A DNA stretch of 64,000 nucleotides, from contig CALQCM020000009.1 in assembly GCA_943329075.2 (NCBI GenBank), forward strand, positions 35,295 to 99,294. The letters are read 5' to 3'. Below are positions 10,921 through 19,804 of this stretch, piece after piece. The notes beneath the pieces were generated by a model, which ran no database searches, was not told where the DNA came from, and saw only the letters and a list, made by a program, of their open reading frames with translations. The DNA is from Chitinophaga pinensis (lineage in GTDB: Bacteria > Pseudomonadota > Gammaproteobacteria > Burkholderiales > SG8-41). Position 1 is the first letter of the stretch. Each line of letters opens with the position of its first letter. Both the position numbers and the translations under genes were made by a program.

Positions 10921-11286
10921 TCAACTGCCGCTGCTGAAATGAAAGCCGCTGCCGGTGGCGCCGAAGCCGCCGCGCGACACGTTGAGCGCGCCCTGCATCG
11001 GCCGTCCGGTATTCGGATTGATCGCCGGCATATCCGGTTTGCCGCTCCAGATGTGTTTGCCGGACGGCGTGTCGACGATCGAGTTGAATGGCGGCCCGAG
11101 GTAAAAGCCGCCAACACCGCCGCCCGACGGCGCGCGTTCGCAGTGTTTTTCGCCCCAGTCCTGCACGCATTCGGGGCGTGCCTTGTAGGCGTAACGGTCC
11201 TTGGGGATATCTGCATCCGAACAGGCGCCGAGGATCACAGTGCCCAGCGTGACGAGTTGTATCTGTCGCGAGCGTTTGCTTTTCAT
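10921..11286 (-). CDS. DUF1190-like lipoprotein (YgiB/YjfM-like)
   Basis: A 121-residue lipoprotein with a lipobox ending LGAC (Cys22). After it come RPECVQDWGEKHCERAP, similar to the Cys-containing stretch of YgiB, a glycine-rich middle, and a C-terminal SRGGFG motif found in DUF1190 proteins. It is shorter than E. coli YgiB. It starts the YgiB-YgiC-DUF350 trio, with a two-base gap to the next gene, so translation is probably coupled. Confidence 0.75.
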   Translation of the reverse strand: MKSKRSRQIQLVTLGTVILGACSDADIPKDRYAYKARPECVQDWGEKHCERAPSGGGVGGFYLGPPFNSIVDTPSGKHIWSGKPDMPAINPNTGRPMQGALNVSRGGFGATGSGFHFSSGS

Positions 11287-11308
11287 CGGCGCCCCCGTGT
11301 GTTCAGGA

Positions 11309-11848
11309 TTATGTTGCCTGTTTTTCCTGCCACCAGCGTTTGAGCCAGCCGGTGTTGCCGCCGAGCGCGACGATTTCCTGCAGGGCGTCGGGCAGCGGCG
11401 GATATTCCTTGCGGATGTCGCGCGTGTGATTGAAAAACATGCCGGAACGGAAATCGACCTCGAGTTCGTCGCCGCTATCGCAGAGTTCCGTCACGTTGAA
11501 ACAGTCGGTCATGACAGGCAGGCCGCAGCCCACCGCGGCGCGATAAGCGAGGAAGGGCATCGATTCGCAGACGAGGCCGAGGCCCAGCGCCTGCATGGCG
11601 ATATAACCGTTCATTTTCGGGCCCATGCCGAAATTGCGGCCGGTGACGATGATGTCACCGGGTTTGACGCGCTCATGAAAACCGGGATCGCTTTCGGCAA
11701 ACAAATGCGGGATCAGTTTCTGCGGATCGAATTCGCGGGCCGTAATCAGGGCGCTGGGAATCACGCCGCCCGGATGCGGCACGTCGTGTCCCAGTTTGTA
11801 GCAGCGGCCCTTGAGCCGCCAGTTGTAAGCGTCGATTTCTGTCGTCAT
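11309..11848 (-). CDS. LeuD-like hydro-lyase small subunit (atypical)
   Basis: A 179-residue aconitase-family swivel-domain subunit, 12 bases downstream of the matching large subunit. The fold signature GDIIVTGRNFGMGPKMNGYI is recognisable, but the segment that in LeuD reads like GCGSSREHA has become GMGPKMNGYI. The usual Ser-Arg-Glu-His substrate-binding residues are therefore missing. I infer a hydratase or dehydratase acting on a substrate other than isopropylmalate. A pathway cannot be assigned, since no other leucine-biosynthesis gene lies nearby. Confidence 0.78.
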   Translation of the reverse strand: MTTEIDAYNWRLKGRCYKLGHDVPHPGGVIPSALITAREFDPQKLIPHLFAESDPGFHERVKPGDIIVTGRNFGMGPKMNGYIAMQALGLGLVCESMPFLAYRAAVGCGLPVMTDCFNVTELCDSGDELEVDFRSGMFFNHTRDIRKEYPPLPDALQEIVALGGNTGWLKRWWQEKQAT

Positions 11849-11860
11849 GCCTGCCTTGAG

Positions 11861-13135
11861 CTAAAGAGGCTTCATTGCGCGCGGGTCGGTGATTTTCCCC
11901 GCGACCGCCGATGCCGCGACGGTCGCCGGGCTGCCGAGAAAGAGTTTTGCATCGCGTGCGCCGAAGCGCCCGGCGTTGCTGTTCGAGGCGGTCGAGATCG
12001 ATACTTCACCGCTGTGCAGCGGGCCGACCACCGCGTCGTTGCAGGGGCCACAACCGGCCGGCAGCGGGATGACGCCAGCCTCCATGAACGTCTGCATCAA
12101 TCCTTCGGCCAGCAGGCGGTGCGTTGATTGTTCCGAGCCCGGCGCGATGAACATGCGCACGCCGGGTGCGAGTTGCCGTCCGCGCAGAATCTGCGCGGCA
12201 ATCGCGAAATCCTCGTACATGCCGGAGCCGCAGGCGCCAATGAAGGCATGATCGATTTTCTGGCCGGCGACACCGCCGATGTCGATCGACTGCTGGATGC
12301 CGCCCGGCGGCGCAATCTGCGGTTCGAGCATGCTGATGTCGAGTTCGGCGCTTGCTTCATACACCGCATCGCTGTCGGCGTAGACCGGTGTGAAGGGGCG
12401 CTTCGCATGCAGGCGCGCACGCTCAAGAATGGCGGCCGACGGCGGAAAGAACACGCCGTAGGCGCGCATCTCGGTTGGCGAGTTGCACAGCGCAGCGCGC
12501 GCGGCGAGGTCCAAGTCGTCGAGATCGCCGGCGAATTCGAGCACGCGGTAATCGAGTTCGAAATTGAGCGCGCCGTCATTGAGCAGGCGCGCGATGCGAA
12601 AGCCGATGTCGCGGGCATGCACGCCGGGTTTGAGTTTGCCGCGCAGCGTCAGCTTGACGGATTGCGGCGCCATCACCCAGTTGGTGCCGGTCGCCAGCAC
12701 GCGGCTGATTTCGGCGCCGACCCGGAAGCCGAAGGCACCGATGGCACCGGCGTTGGTGGCGTGGCGGTCATTGTCGAAATAAAACATGCCGGGCAGCAGC
12801 AGGCCGGATTCCATCGGAAAGATATGGCCGTGGCCGCCGCGACCGACGTCGTAGAAATTTTTGATGCCCCAGGCTTTGGCGGCGTTGCGGTTGATGACGC
12901 CGAACTCGGCGGCGCGCGCGCTGCCGTAGATGACTTCGTGGTCGGTCACCATCATGACCTTGTCCGGCGCGGCGAGGCGGTCGATGCCGAGTGCGTCGAG
13001 TTCGCGCCGCACGCCGCGCACGAGGCCGTCGTGAATCATGATGAAATCGGGGTCCGGATAAATGACGTCACCGGCGCGCACCTGTGCGCGGCCGGCGGTG
13101 CGGGCGAGTACTTTTTCAACTGCGGTCATTCCCAT
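11861..13135 (-). CDS. LeuC/aconitase-like hydro-lyase large subunit (atypical)
   Basis: A 424-residue large subunit of the aconitase/isopropylmalate dehydratase superfamily, of the short LeuC2 type. Three cysteines that should bind the 4Fe-4S cluster are present: one in IGACGSGMYEDF and two in LPAGCGPCNDAV. The first is usually embedded in GSCTN; here it reads GACGSG. The later STSN-type motif reads TASNSNAGRFG. These changes match the altered motifs of the partner at 11309. The pair may be a specialised hydratase, in the manner of 2,3-dimethylmalate dehydratase, but that is only a suggestion. Confidence 0.8.
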   Translation of the reverse strand: MGMTAVEKVLARTAGRAQVRAGDVIYPDPDFIMIHDGLVRGVRRELDALGIDRLAAPDKVMMVTDHEVIYGSARAAEFGVINRNAAKAWGIKNFYDVGRGGHGHIFPMESGLLLPGMFYFDNDRHATNAGAIGAFGFRVGAEISRVLATGTNWVMAPQSVKLTLRGKLKPGVHARDIGFRIARLLNDGALNFELDYRVLEFAGDLDDLDLAARAALCNSPTEMRAYGVFFPPSAAILERARLHAKRPFTPVYADSDAVYEASAELDISMLEPQIAPPGGIQQSIDIGGVAGQKIDHAFIGACGSGMYEDFAIAAQILRGRQLAPGVRMFIAPGSEQSTHRLLAEGLMQTFMEAGVIPLPAGCGPCNDAVVGPLHSGEVSISTASNSNAGRFGARDAKLFLGSPATVAASAVAGKITDPRAMKPL

Positions 13136-13265
13136 GCATGCATTCTAACCTGTTGAATCGAATGGCGGGACGGGGTTGCGGCGCGGTTCGGCCGGAGGAC
13201 GCGACGATGGACAGGCCAGTCCCGAACAGGCACACTTTGGCCCATTGCTGTTACTGTCGTGGCCG

Positions 13266-13820
13266 ATGAAAAAATTCGCGTCAATGCCTCTGCGAACCAT
13301 GCGCCGGATGGTGCTGACGGCCATTGCTGCCGCGATTGCGCTGCCGGCGGTCTCGGCCGAGCGCGGCGATTTCAGCAATCTGGCGCGCTCGCGTTATGTG
13401 CATTGCGCTTTCTACAAGAACTACGAAACCGATCCCGTCAACGGCGATCCGATCATGATCGAGGGCCGTTCCAATTCGCTGATGCATTTTCAGGGCATCG
13501 ACGCGGCACATGAAACCGCGCACGCAATCTACACGCGCATGGCCGGGCAGCGCGACGTGCTAGTGCGGCACACCGCCAAGGCCATCCACTTCATTGACAA
13601 CGTCGCCGGCATGTATCTGCTGACGACCGTGCACAGCTGCCTCGACTACGATGAGAAGCGTGGCCTTTGCGTGACCTACGGCGCGTCTCTCGCGCGTCTT
13701 TTCGACCCGGCGGTGATCCGGGACCCGGACGCCGTTTACGAGAAGATCAAGGCCAGTGCCGAACCCGGCTTCTGCGACCACAGCTTCATCGGCATTCAGG
13801 AAGCCTCCAAGTCTCGTTAG
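13266..13820 (+). CDS. Exported protein with four cysteines, function unknown
   Basis: A 184-residue protein with a signal peptide (MRRMVLTAIAAAIALPAVSA). I start at ATG 13266, since the frame further upstream has no signal-peptide logic; the ribosome site is weak. The mature part has four cysteines (VHCAF, HSCLDY, RGLCVTY, GFCDHS), two of them nine residues apart. I recognise no family. The next gene encodes a DsbC-type disulfide isomerase 102 bases downstream on the same strand, so this could be a client whose disulfides need shuffling; that link is inference only. Confidence 0.65.
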   Translation: MKKFASMPLRTMRRMVLTAIAAAIALPAVSAERGDFSNLARSRYVHCAFYKNYETDPVNGDPIMIEGRSNSLMHFQGIDAAHETAHAIYTRMAGQRDVLVRHTAKAIHFIDNVAGMYLLTTVHSCLDYDEKRGLCVTYGASLARLFDPAVIRDPDAVYEKIKASAEPGFCDHSFIGIQEASKSR

Positions 13821-13922
13821 AGGGTGCCGACTGCCGGTCAGGGTTGCGCGATGAGCGGCAGTGGTGCTGCGGCGGCGGTGACATACAATTTGCGCAAGTC
13901 CAATTTATGCACGGGAGCCGTG

Positions 13923-14639
13923 ATGTTTAGAGTTATTTTTCTGTCTGCGCTGATGTTGCTCGCCGGTTTTGCCTCGGCGGATGAAAACAGCGTGAGGCAG
14001 CTGATCGCCGGTAAATTTCCGCAGGGCAAACTCGGCGGCGTCGCCAAGACCACCTATGGCGGACTCTACGAAGTCTATATGGACGGAGATATCCATTACA
14101 CCGATGAAAAGGTCAGCTTCCTGATCATCAAGGGCCAGTTGATCGACACCAAAACGTCTCTTAACGTCACCGAGCAGCGTTTTCGCAAGCTGACGGCGCT
14201 CAACCTGAAGGACCTGCCGCCGCCGGAAATGGCGATCAAGCGCGTCAAGGGCGACGGCCGCCGCCAGTTGATCGTGTTTTCAGATCCGATGTGCCCGTAC
14301 TGCCGTCGCATCGAGCAGGAATTCGCCAAACTCACTAACGTGACGATTTATGTCTTTCCGTACCCGATCGAAAAGAAATTTCCGGGCACTACGGAGCTCT
14401 CGAAGGCGATCTGGTGCGCGCCAGACCGGGCCAAGGCCTGGGACGAGTGGATGCAGAAGGGCACGCGCCCGACCAACAAGGCGACTTGCGCGACGCCGGT
14501 CGACGAACTCGACAAGATCGGCAACAAACTCGGCATCTCAGTCACGCCGACGGTGATTTTCGCCGATGGCGCGCCGATGAGCGGCATGGTCAGCGCGCCT
14601 GATATGGACCGCTTGATGAACCAGACGCCGGCACACTAG
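13923..14639 (+). CDS. dsbC: DsbC-type periplasmic disulfide isomerase
   Basis: A 238-residue thiol:disulfide isomerase. The signal peptide ends ASA/DE around residue 19, which fixes the start at ATG 13923; a GGGAG site lies just before. An N-terminal dimerisation region (SVRQLIAGKFPQGK to YTDEKVSFLIIKG) is followed by a thioredoxin fold with the active site DPMCPYCRRIE (CPYC; E. coli DsbC has CGYC). Two further cysteines (AIWCAP and NKATCATP) match the structural disulfide of DsbC. The cis-proline loop reads VTPTVIF. It would repair wrongly paired disulfides in the periplasm, which matters for cytochrome c maturation in a strain with this many multiheme proteins. Confidence 0.9.
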   Translation: MFRVIFLSALMLLAGFASADENSVRQLIAGKFPQGKLGGVAKTTYGGLYEVYMDGDIHYTDEKVSFLIIKGQLIDTKTSLNVTEQRFRKLTALNLKDLPPPEMAIKRVKGDGRRQLIVFSDPMCPYCRRIEQEFAKLTNVTIYVFPYPIEKKFPGTTELSKAIWCAPDRAKAWDEWMQKGTRPTNKATCATPVDELDKIGNKLGISVTPTVIFADGAPMSGMVSAPDMDRLMNQTPAH

Positions 14640-14646
14640 CCAGTGG

Positions 14647-15804
14647 TCAGGCGGCAGCCGGCACCGGTTTGCGCGCCTGACATTCCCTGATCTTGCTGGT
14701 CAGGTAGTCGAGCGCAAAGTCGATTTCCTCTTCGCTGTTGAAGCGGCCGACCGTGATGCGGATGGCGTTCGGCGCGGGCTGTCCACCATAGATCGACTGC
14801 AGCACGTGCGAAGCGCCGCCCCCCATGCAGGCCGAGGCCGACGACACTGCAACGTCGGTGAGCATGGCGATCATCTGGTCGCAATCCGGCAGCATCACAC
14901 TGATGTTCAGATTGTTGGCGATGCGTTGCTGCATGTCGCCATTGACGCGCACGCAATCGAGCGCCGACAGACCGCGATGCAGCTTGTCGCGCAAGGCGCG
15001 CAGGCGCGGCACCTCGGTGGCCATTTCCTCGCCGGCAATACGCAAGCATTCGCCCATGCCGACGATCTGGTGCGTCGCCAGCGTGCCTGAGCGCATGCCG
15101 CGTTCGTGGCCGCCGCCGTGCATCTGCGGCGCCAGCGCCGCGGTGCCTTTGCGCACGTAGAGCGCGCCGATACCTTTGGGGCCGTAGGTCTTGTGCGCAG
15201 TCAGCGACATCAAATCGACCGGCAGGGCCTTGAGATCGATGGTCACCTTGCCGGTGGCCTGTGCCGCATCGACGTGCAGCACGATACCGCGCGCGCGGCA
15301 GATCGCGCCGATCGCGGCGATGTCCTGAATGACGCCGATTTCATTGTTGACCATCATCACCGAAACGAGCGTGGTGTCGGGCCGCAGCGCCGCTTCGAAG
15401 GCGGCCAGGTCAAGCAGGCCGCTGGATTGCGGTACGAGCAGCGTGGTCGTAAAACCGCGGCTTTCCAGATCGCGCAGCGTATCGAGTACCGCGTTGTGCT
15501 CGGTCTGCACCGAGACGAGGTGGCGGCCGCGCGCCTCGTTGGCCTGTGCCGCGCCCTTCAGTGCAAGGTTGTTCGATTCTGTGGCACCGGAGGTCCAGAT
15601 GATGTCCTGTGCGCTGGCGTTGACGAGACGCGCCACGGCAGCGCGCGCGGCCTCGACGGCGGCGCGTGCTTCGCGGCCAAAAGCGTGCGAACTGCTGGCC
15701 GGATTGCCGAAGCGGTTGGTCAGCCACGGCAGCATTTTTTCGACCACGCGCGGATCGACCGGGGTGGTGGCGGAGTTATCGAGATAGATCGGGAGGTTGG
15801 GCAT
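14647..15804 (-). CDS. Cysteine desulfurase (NifS/IscS-like)
   Basis: A 385-residue PLP enzyme releasing sulfur from cysteine as a persulfide. The start is the ATG at 15804 with AGGAGA upstream, giving MPNLPIYLDNSATTPVDP. The PLP lysine lies in SLTAHKTYGPKGIGALY and the persulfide cysteine in SSASACMGGGASHVL. It is not accompanied by iscU or iscA, so it is probably not the main Fe-S assembly desulfurase. It may serve sulfur or selenium delivery (the window needs selenide for SelD, and sulfur for FdhD), but this is inference. A small gene lies 17 bases upstream on the same strand. Confidence 0.9.
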   Translation of the reverse strand: MPNLPIYLDNSATTPVDPRVVEKMLPWLTNRFGNPASSSHAFGREARAAVEAARAAVARLVNASAQDIIWTSGATESNNLALKGAAQANEARGRHLVSVQTEHNAVLDTLRDLESRGFTTTLLVPQSSGLLDLAAFEAALRPDTTLVSVMMVNNEIGVIQDIAAIGAICRARGIVLHVDAAQATGKVTIDLKALPVDLMSLTAHKTYGPKGIGALYVRKGTAALAPQMHGGGHERGMRSGTLATHQIVGMGECLRIAGEEMATEVPRLRALRDKLHRGLSALDCVRVNGDMQQRIANNLNISVMLPDCDQMIAMLTDVAVSSASACMGGGASHVLQSIYGGQPAPNAIRITVGRFNSEEEIDFALDYLTSKIRECQARKPVPAAA

Positions 15805-15821
15805 GACGCGGTCTCCTGGGA

Positions 15822-16064
15822 TCAATGTCGCGGCATCAGCGCGGCGAGCACGCGCTGGCGCTTTTCTTCAACATCCTTGGCGAAGCCGCGGTGTTTGCTG
15901 TCGACAAAGGAGGTGGCAAGGCCCAGCTTGAGCAGGGCGACGGCAAAGGTTGCGCCGAGGTCGTCGACATCGGGACTGACCTTGGCGAGTTGCAGTGCCT
16001 CGATGGTTTCGTCCATCAGTTGTTGCAGTGCTGCGTGCATTTCTTCGTCGAATAGTTTGTGCAT
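15822..16064 (-). CDS. Small protein upstream of the cysteine desulfurase
   Basis: An 80-residue protein starting MHKLFDEEMHAALQQLMDE. The ATG at 16064 has a good AAGGTGG site, and the stop lies 17 bases before the desulfurase start, so the two form an operon. The sequence is largely helical and acidic at its start, with no Cys and no membrane segment. I recognise no family. Confidence 0.6.
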   Translation of the reverse strand: MHKLFDEEMHAALQQLMDETIEALQLAKVSPDVDDLGATFAVALLKLGLATSFVDSKHRGFAKDVEEKRQRVLAALMPRH

Positions 16065-16160
16065 ATTCCACCTTCTGCGTAGGAGTGCGATTTTAGCGCC
16101 ATTGCGCCGGCGGCGCAGCGCGTGATATGCGAAAATCCCGCCATACCAACCGGAGGAAAC

Positions 16161-16934
16161 ATGAACCTTAATCTCAAAGGCAAGGTCGCCGCCATCACCG
16201 GCGGCAGCGAAGGCATCGGCCGCGCCACCGCGCTGAAGCTCGCCGAACTGGGCGCCAGCGTCGCAATTTGCGCACGCCGCGCCGAGATCCTCGAAAAATT
16301 CGCCGCGGAAATCCGCGCCGCCGGCGGCACGGTCATGACCAGCATTGCCGATGCGACCAAGGCCGAGGACATGTCGCGTTTCGTCGATGAAACAGTGAAG
16401 AAATTCGGCCGCATCGACATCCTGGTCAACAACGCCGGCGCCACCGGGCAGGCGGCATTCGACACGGTCGATGACGCGGCGTGGGAGAAAGACATTGACG
16501 TCAAGGTCATGGCGCACATCTACACGGCGCGCGCGGTGATTCCGCACATGAAGAAGCAGGGCGGCGGCCGTATCATCAATCTGAACATGACGGCAGCGAA
16601 ACAGCCGGGTGCCGCGCAGTTTCCGACCACCGTCAGTCGCGCCGCCGGCCTTGCCCTTGCCAAGGGGTTGTCGAAGGAGCTCGCCCCGCACAACATTCTG
16701 GTCAACGTCGTTGCCGTCGGCAAGATCAAATCGGCGCAGCAGGCACGCGGCGCCGCGCGCGCCGGCATCACCGTCGAAGAGCATTACGCCAAAACCGGCA
16801 AGGCGGTTCCAATGGGCCGCATGGGTGAGTCCGAGGAAGTGGCCAACGTGATCGCCTTCCTTGCTTCCGACGCGGCGAGTTACGTCACCGGCACCTGCAT
16901 CAACGTCGACGGCGGTCTCTCCGGCGTTTTGTAA
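16161..16934 (+). CDS. SDR-fold protein lacking the catalytic Tyr/Lys
   Basis: A 257-residue short-chain dehydrogenase/reductase. ATG 16161 follows CGGAGGAAAC. The cofactor site AITGGSEGIGRATA, the ILVNNAGATG motif and the C-terminal VTGTCINVDGGLSG are all intact. At the position of the YxxxK pair the sequence reads FPTTVSRAAGLALAKGL: Thr replaces Tyr and Arg replaces Lys. The preceding Ser position reads LNMTAAK. A subgroup of BKR-like SDRs is known to depart from the tetrad, so this is probably a real family trait. NAD(P) binding is likely; oxidoreductase chemistry by the usual mechanism is not. The gene abuts the membrane protein that follows. Confidence 0.85.
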   Translation: MNLNLKGKVAAITGGSEGIGRATALKLAELGASVAICARRAEILEKFAAEIRAAGGTVMTSIADATKAEDMSRFVDETVKKFGRIDILVNNAGATGQAAFDTVDDAAWEKDIDVKVMAHIYTARAVIPHMKKQGGGRIINLNMTAAKQPGAAQFPTTVSRAAGLALAKGLSKELAPHNILVNVVAVGKIKSAQQARGAARAGITVEEHYAKTGKAVPMGRMGESEEVANVIAFLASDAASYVTGTCINVDGGLSGVL

Positions 16935-18251
16935 GTGTGGGCTGCAACAGCGGCGACCGATCGTGTCGCCGCGTGGTTGCTGGCTTCGGTCAGCGCGCTG
17001 GCGGTCGCTGGTGAACTGGTGCCGGCGTGGCCGGACTGGATCACCGGCGCCATCTGCTGGATCGCCTGTGCCATGCTCTGGCACAAGGTCAAGCCCTTGC
17101 AGCGCCGCGTCGTTCTGCTGCTGCTCGCGTTTGGCGGTGCCGGCGTTGCCGTTGGCACCTATGCCGGACACACCGGTTTCTTCAATCGCGCATTGACACA
17201 AAACCTGCCGCTGGTCGGCATGTTGCTCGCCGTCTCCTTTTTGCAATTGATCGGCGCGCAGCCCGGAACGACGGAAGAAAAGCTCTCGACCGGTCGCGGC
17301 GCGCTGTTCCGCACGCTGCTCGGCGTGCATCTGTTTGGTGCGGTGATCAATTATTCGGCGGTGGCGATCTTCGCCGACCGCCTGAGTGCGCGCACGCGGC
17401 TCACGCTGGATCAGGCCACCGCACTGTCGCAGTCCTTCATCATCGGCGCCGTGTGGTCGCCGTTTTACGGTGCGATGGCGGTGGCGCTGACATTTGCGCC
17501 GGGTGCGAGTCTGACGCGGCTGATGAGCATCGGCCTGCCACTGGCACTGATCGGTCTGACGGTGAGCTGGTTCACGCTGTCGTCGCGACGCCATGGCTAT
17601 GCGCGGGAGTTCGCCGGTTATCCGCTGCATCTCGAAGCGTTATGGTTGCCGTTTGCACTGGTCGTTTCGGTGCTGGTCATCCACGAACTGCAGCCGGCGT
17701 GGCCGGTGCTGGCGATCATCACGCTGACTGCGCCGATTCTGACCGCGCTGACGCTGCTGGTGCGCGACGGCGGCCTCACCGGCGCCGCGCTGCGCCGCGT
17801 GATCGACGTGCGGCTGCCGGAAATGGGCGGCGAGATGGCGCTCTTCATGTCGGCCGGCGTGTTGTCGGCGGGCATGGCAGGCGCTGTTGCCGCCTTCAAC
17901 CTCGGTCTGCCGTTCGCGCATTTCGGGGCCACCGAGGCGGGCATTACCGCGACGGCGATGACATTGGCTGCGTGGCTGGGTTTTCATCCGGTTATCCTCG
18001 GCATGGTGATCGGACCGTGGATTGCGCAGCTCAATCCCGATCCCAACCTGCTGGCGATGTCGCTGTTGATGCCGTGGGCCTTCGGCCTTACGGCCTGTCC
18101 GCTGGGCAACACCATACTGGCGGTGCACACGCGTTATCAGATTTCAACGCGCGATCTGCTCAATCGCAACCGGCTCTACAGCTTTCAGATGCTGGTGCTG
18201 GGCATTGTCGTGCTGCACATTTACGAGCGCATCACCATCGGACCCGTCTGA
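16935..18251 (+). CDS. Polytopic membrane protein, probable transporter
   Basis: A 438-residue integral membrane protein starting at a GTG directly after the stop of the SDR gene, so the two are translationally linked. About ten to twelve hydrophobic helices are visible, in two halves separated near residue 205-215 by a charged loop (SSRRHGYAREFAG). A conserved-looking GAVWSPFYGAMAVAL segment and a late FHPVILGMVIGPWIAQL segment suggest an anion or carboxylate permease fold. I do not recognise the family and give no substrate. Confidence 0.72.
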   Translation: MWAATAATDRVAAWLLASVSALAVAGELVPAWPDWITGAICWIACAMLWHKVKPLQRRVVLLLLAFGGAGVAVGTYAGHTGFFNRALTQNLPLVGMLLAVSFLQLIGAQPGTTEEKLSTGRGALFRTLLGVHLFGAVINYSAVAIFADRLSARTRLTLDQATALSQSFIIGAVWSPFYGAMAVALTFAPGASLTRLMSIGLPLALIGLTVSWFTLSSRRHGYAREFAGYPLHLEALWLPFALVVSVLVIHELQPAWPVLAIITLTAPILTALTLLVRDGGLTGAALRRVIDVRLPEMGGEMALFMSAGVLSAGMAGAVAAFNLGLPFAHFGATEAGITATAMTLAAWLGFHPVILGMVIGPWIAQLNPDPNLLAMSLLMPWAFGLTACPLGNTILAVHTRYQISTRDLLNRNRLYSFQMLVLGIVVLHIYERITIGPV

Positions 18252-18269
18252 GTGCCACCTGCAAAGCGC

Positions 18270-18294
18270 GTAGGGTGCGCACTGCGCACCCTAC
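18270..18294. terminator. Palindrome between convergent genes
   Basis: GTAGGGTGCGCA and its reverse complement make an almost perfect 25-base palindrome in the 50-base gap between two convergent genes. It has no T-run, so it may be a bidirectional stop or a dispersed repeat; the ends match those of the GTAGGGTGGG family. Confidence 0.5.
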
Positions 18295-18301
18295 ATGCCG
18301 G

Positions 18302-19726
18302 CTACAGCACCTCGGCGGCATGATCGGCCAGTCTTGAGCGCTCGCCGCGTTGCAGCGTGATGTGCCCGCTGTGCGCCCAGCCCTTGAAGCGGTCGACGAC
18401 ATAGGTCAGGCCCGAGCTGCCTTCAGTGAGGTAGGGCGTGTCGATCTGTGAGATGTTGCCGAGCACGACCACTTTGGTACCGGGGCCGGCGCGTGTGATC
18501 AGCGTTTTCATTTGTTTCGGCGTGAGGTTCTGCGCTTCGTCGATGATCAGGTATTTTTTGAGGAAGGTGCGGCCGCGCATGAAGTTGAGAGACTTCACCT
18601 TGATGCGCGAGCGCACCAGGTCGCGCGTCGCCGCGCGGCCCCATTCACCGGCCTCGTCGTCGGTGGTGTTGAGCACGTCGAGGTTGTCTTCGAGCGCGCC
18701 CATCCACGGGTTCATTTTTTCTTCCTCGGTGCCCGGCAGAAAGCCGATGTCTTCGCCGACCGGCACCGTGACACGGGTCATGATGATTTCGCTGTAGGTC
18801 TTGTGTTCGAGCGTGTGCATGAGGCCGGCCGCCAGCGTCAGCAGGGTCTTGCCGGTACCGGCCTGGCCGAGCAGGGTGACGAAATCGATATCCGGATTCA
18901 TCAGTGCGTTTAACGCAAAATTTTGTTCGCGGTTGCGCGCAGTGATGCCCCACACGCTGTGACGCTGGTGGGTGTAATCGATGATGGTTTCGAGCACCGC
19001 CTGCTTGCCGGTGATTTCTTTCACGCGTGCGTAGAGCGGACGGTCTGATTCCTGATAAACAAATTCATTCACCATCAACTGCGCCACCAGCGGGCCGCTG
19101 ATGCGGTAATAGGTATGGGCGCCTTGCTGCCAGGACTCCATGCCCTTGGCGTGTTTGTCCCAGAAGTCGGCGCCAAGTGCGCGCGTGCCGGCGTAGAGCA
19201 GGTCGGTGTCTTCGAGCACCTTGTCGTTGAAGTAGTCCTCGGTCGCCAGACCCAGCGCACGCGCCTTGATGCGCATGTTGATGTCTTTACTGACGAGGAT
19301 GACCTGGCGCTTTGTCTGCGCGTCCTGCAGGTGTTTGACTACGCCAATGATCTGGTTGTCCGCCTTGCCGCTGGCGAGCCGGGCGGGCAGTTCGCCGATG
19401 ATCGCCTGTGTCTGCAAAAACAGGCGGCCAGTGGCTTCGCCGCCGCTGCGCGATCGCAGTTCGATGCCCTCTTCGATGTCGTGTTCGACCGGGCTGACGA
19501 TTTCGTCGAGAAAACGGCTTGCCTGGCGTGCGTTGCGGGCGACTTCGGAAACCCCTTTCTTGTTGGAGTCGAGCTCTTCGAGCGTCGCCATCGGGATGTA
19601 GATATCGTGTTCCTGGAAACGGAACAGGCAGGTCGGGTCGTGCATCAGCACGTTGGTATCAAGCACGAAGAGCTTGACGGAAGGATGTAGGCGCGTGACG
19701 GAGGAAACGGGTTTACGCGGTGTCAT
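18302..19726 (-). CDS. PhoH-family protein with N-terminal PIN domain
   Basis: A 474-residue protein with an N-terminal PIN-type nuclease domain (LFVLDTNVLMHD, TLEELDSNKKG, VILVSKDINMRIKA) and a C-terminal PhoH P-loop ATPase (LLGQAGTGKTLLTLAAGL, then KYLIIDEAQNLTP). The start at ATG 19726 has GGAG upstream. PhoH2-type proteins with PIN domains are RNA-unwinding nucleases in some bacteria, and I infer a role in RNA turnover. It follows the peroxiredoxin gene on the same strand after 78 bases. Confidence 0.88.
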   Translation of the reverse strand: MTPRKPVSSVTRLHPSVKLFVLDTNVLMHDPTCLFRFQEHDIYIPMATLEELDSNKKGVSEVARNARQASRFLDEIVSPVEHDIEEGIELRSRSGGEATGRLFLQTQAIIGELPARLASGKADNQIIGVVKHLQDAQTKRQVILVSKDINMRIKARALGLATEDYFNDKVLEDTDLLYAGTRALGADFWDKHAKGMESWQQGAHTYYRISGPLVAQLMVNEFVYQESDRPLYARVKEITGKQAVLETIIDYTHQRHSVWGITARNREQNFALNALMNPDIDFVTLLGQAGTGKTLLTLAAGLMHTLEHKTYSEIIMTRVTVPVGEDIGFLPGTEEEKMNPWMGALEDNLDVLNTTDDEAGEWGRAATRDLVRSRIKVKSLNFMRGRTFLKKYLIIDEAQNLTPKQMKTLITRAGPGTKVVVLGNISQIDTPYLTEGSSGLTYVVDRFKGWAHSGHITLQRGERSRLADHAAEVL

Positions 19727-19804
19727 GGCGCTCCGACGGTGGGCAGGGAAGAAGAAGCTGTGGCGGGGCCGCCGGAACCGTGACACGCATGCACGCGTGT
19801 TCCA

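Noticed and set aside
17027..18337. A 436-codon plus-strand frame overlapping the membrane protein at 16935
   Set aside because: It is the shifted frame of the same gene; only the 16935 frame has membrane helices and starts directly after the SDR stop.
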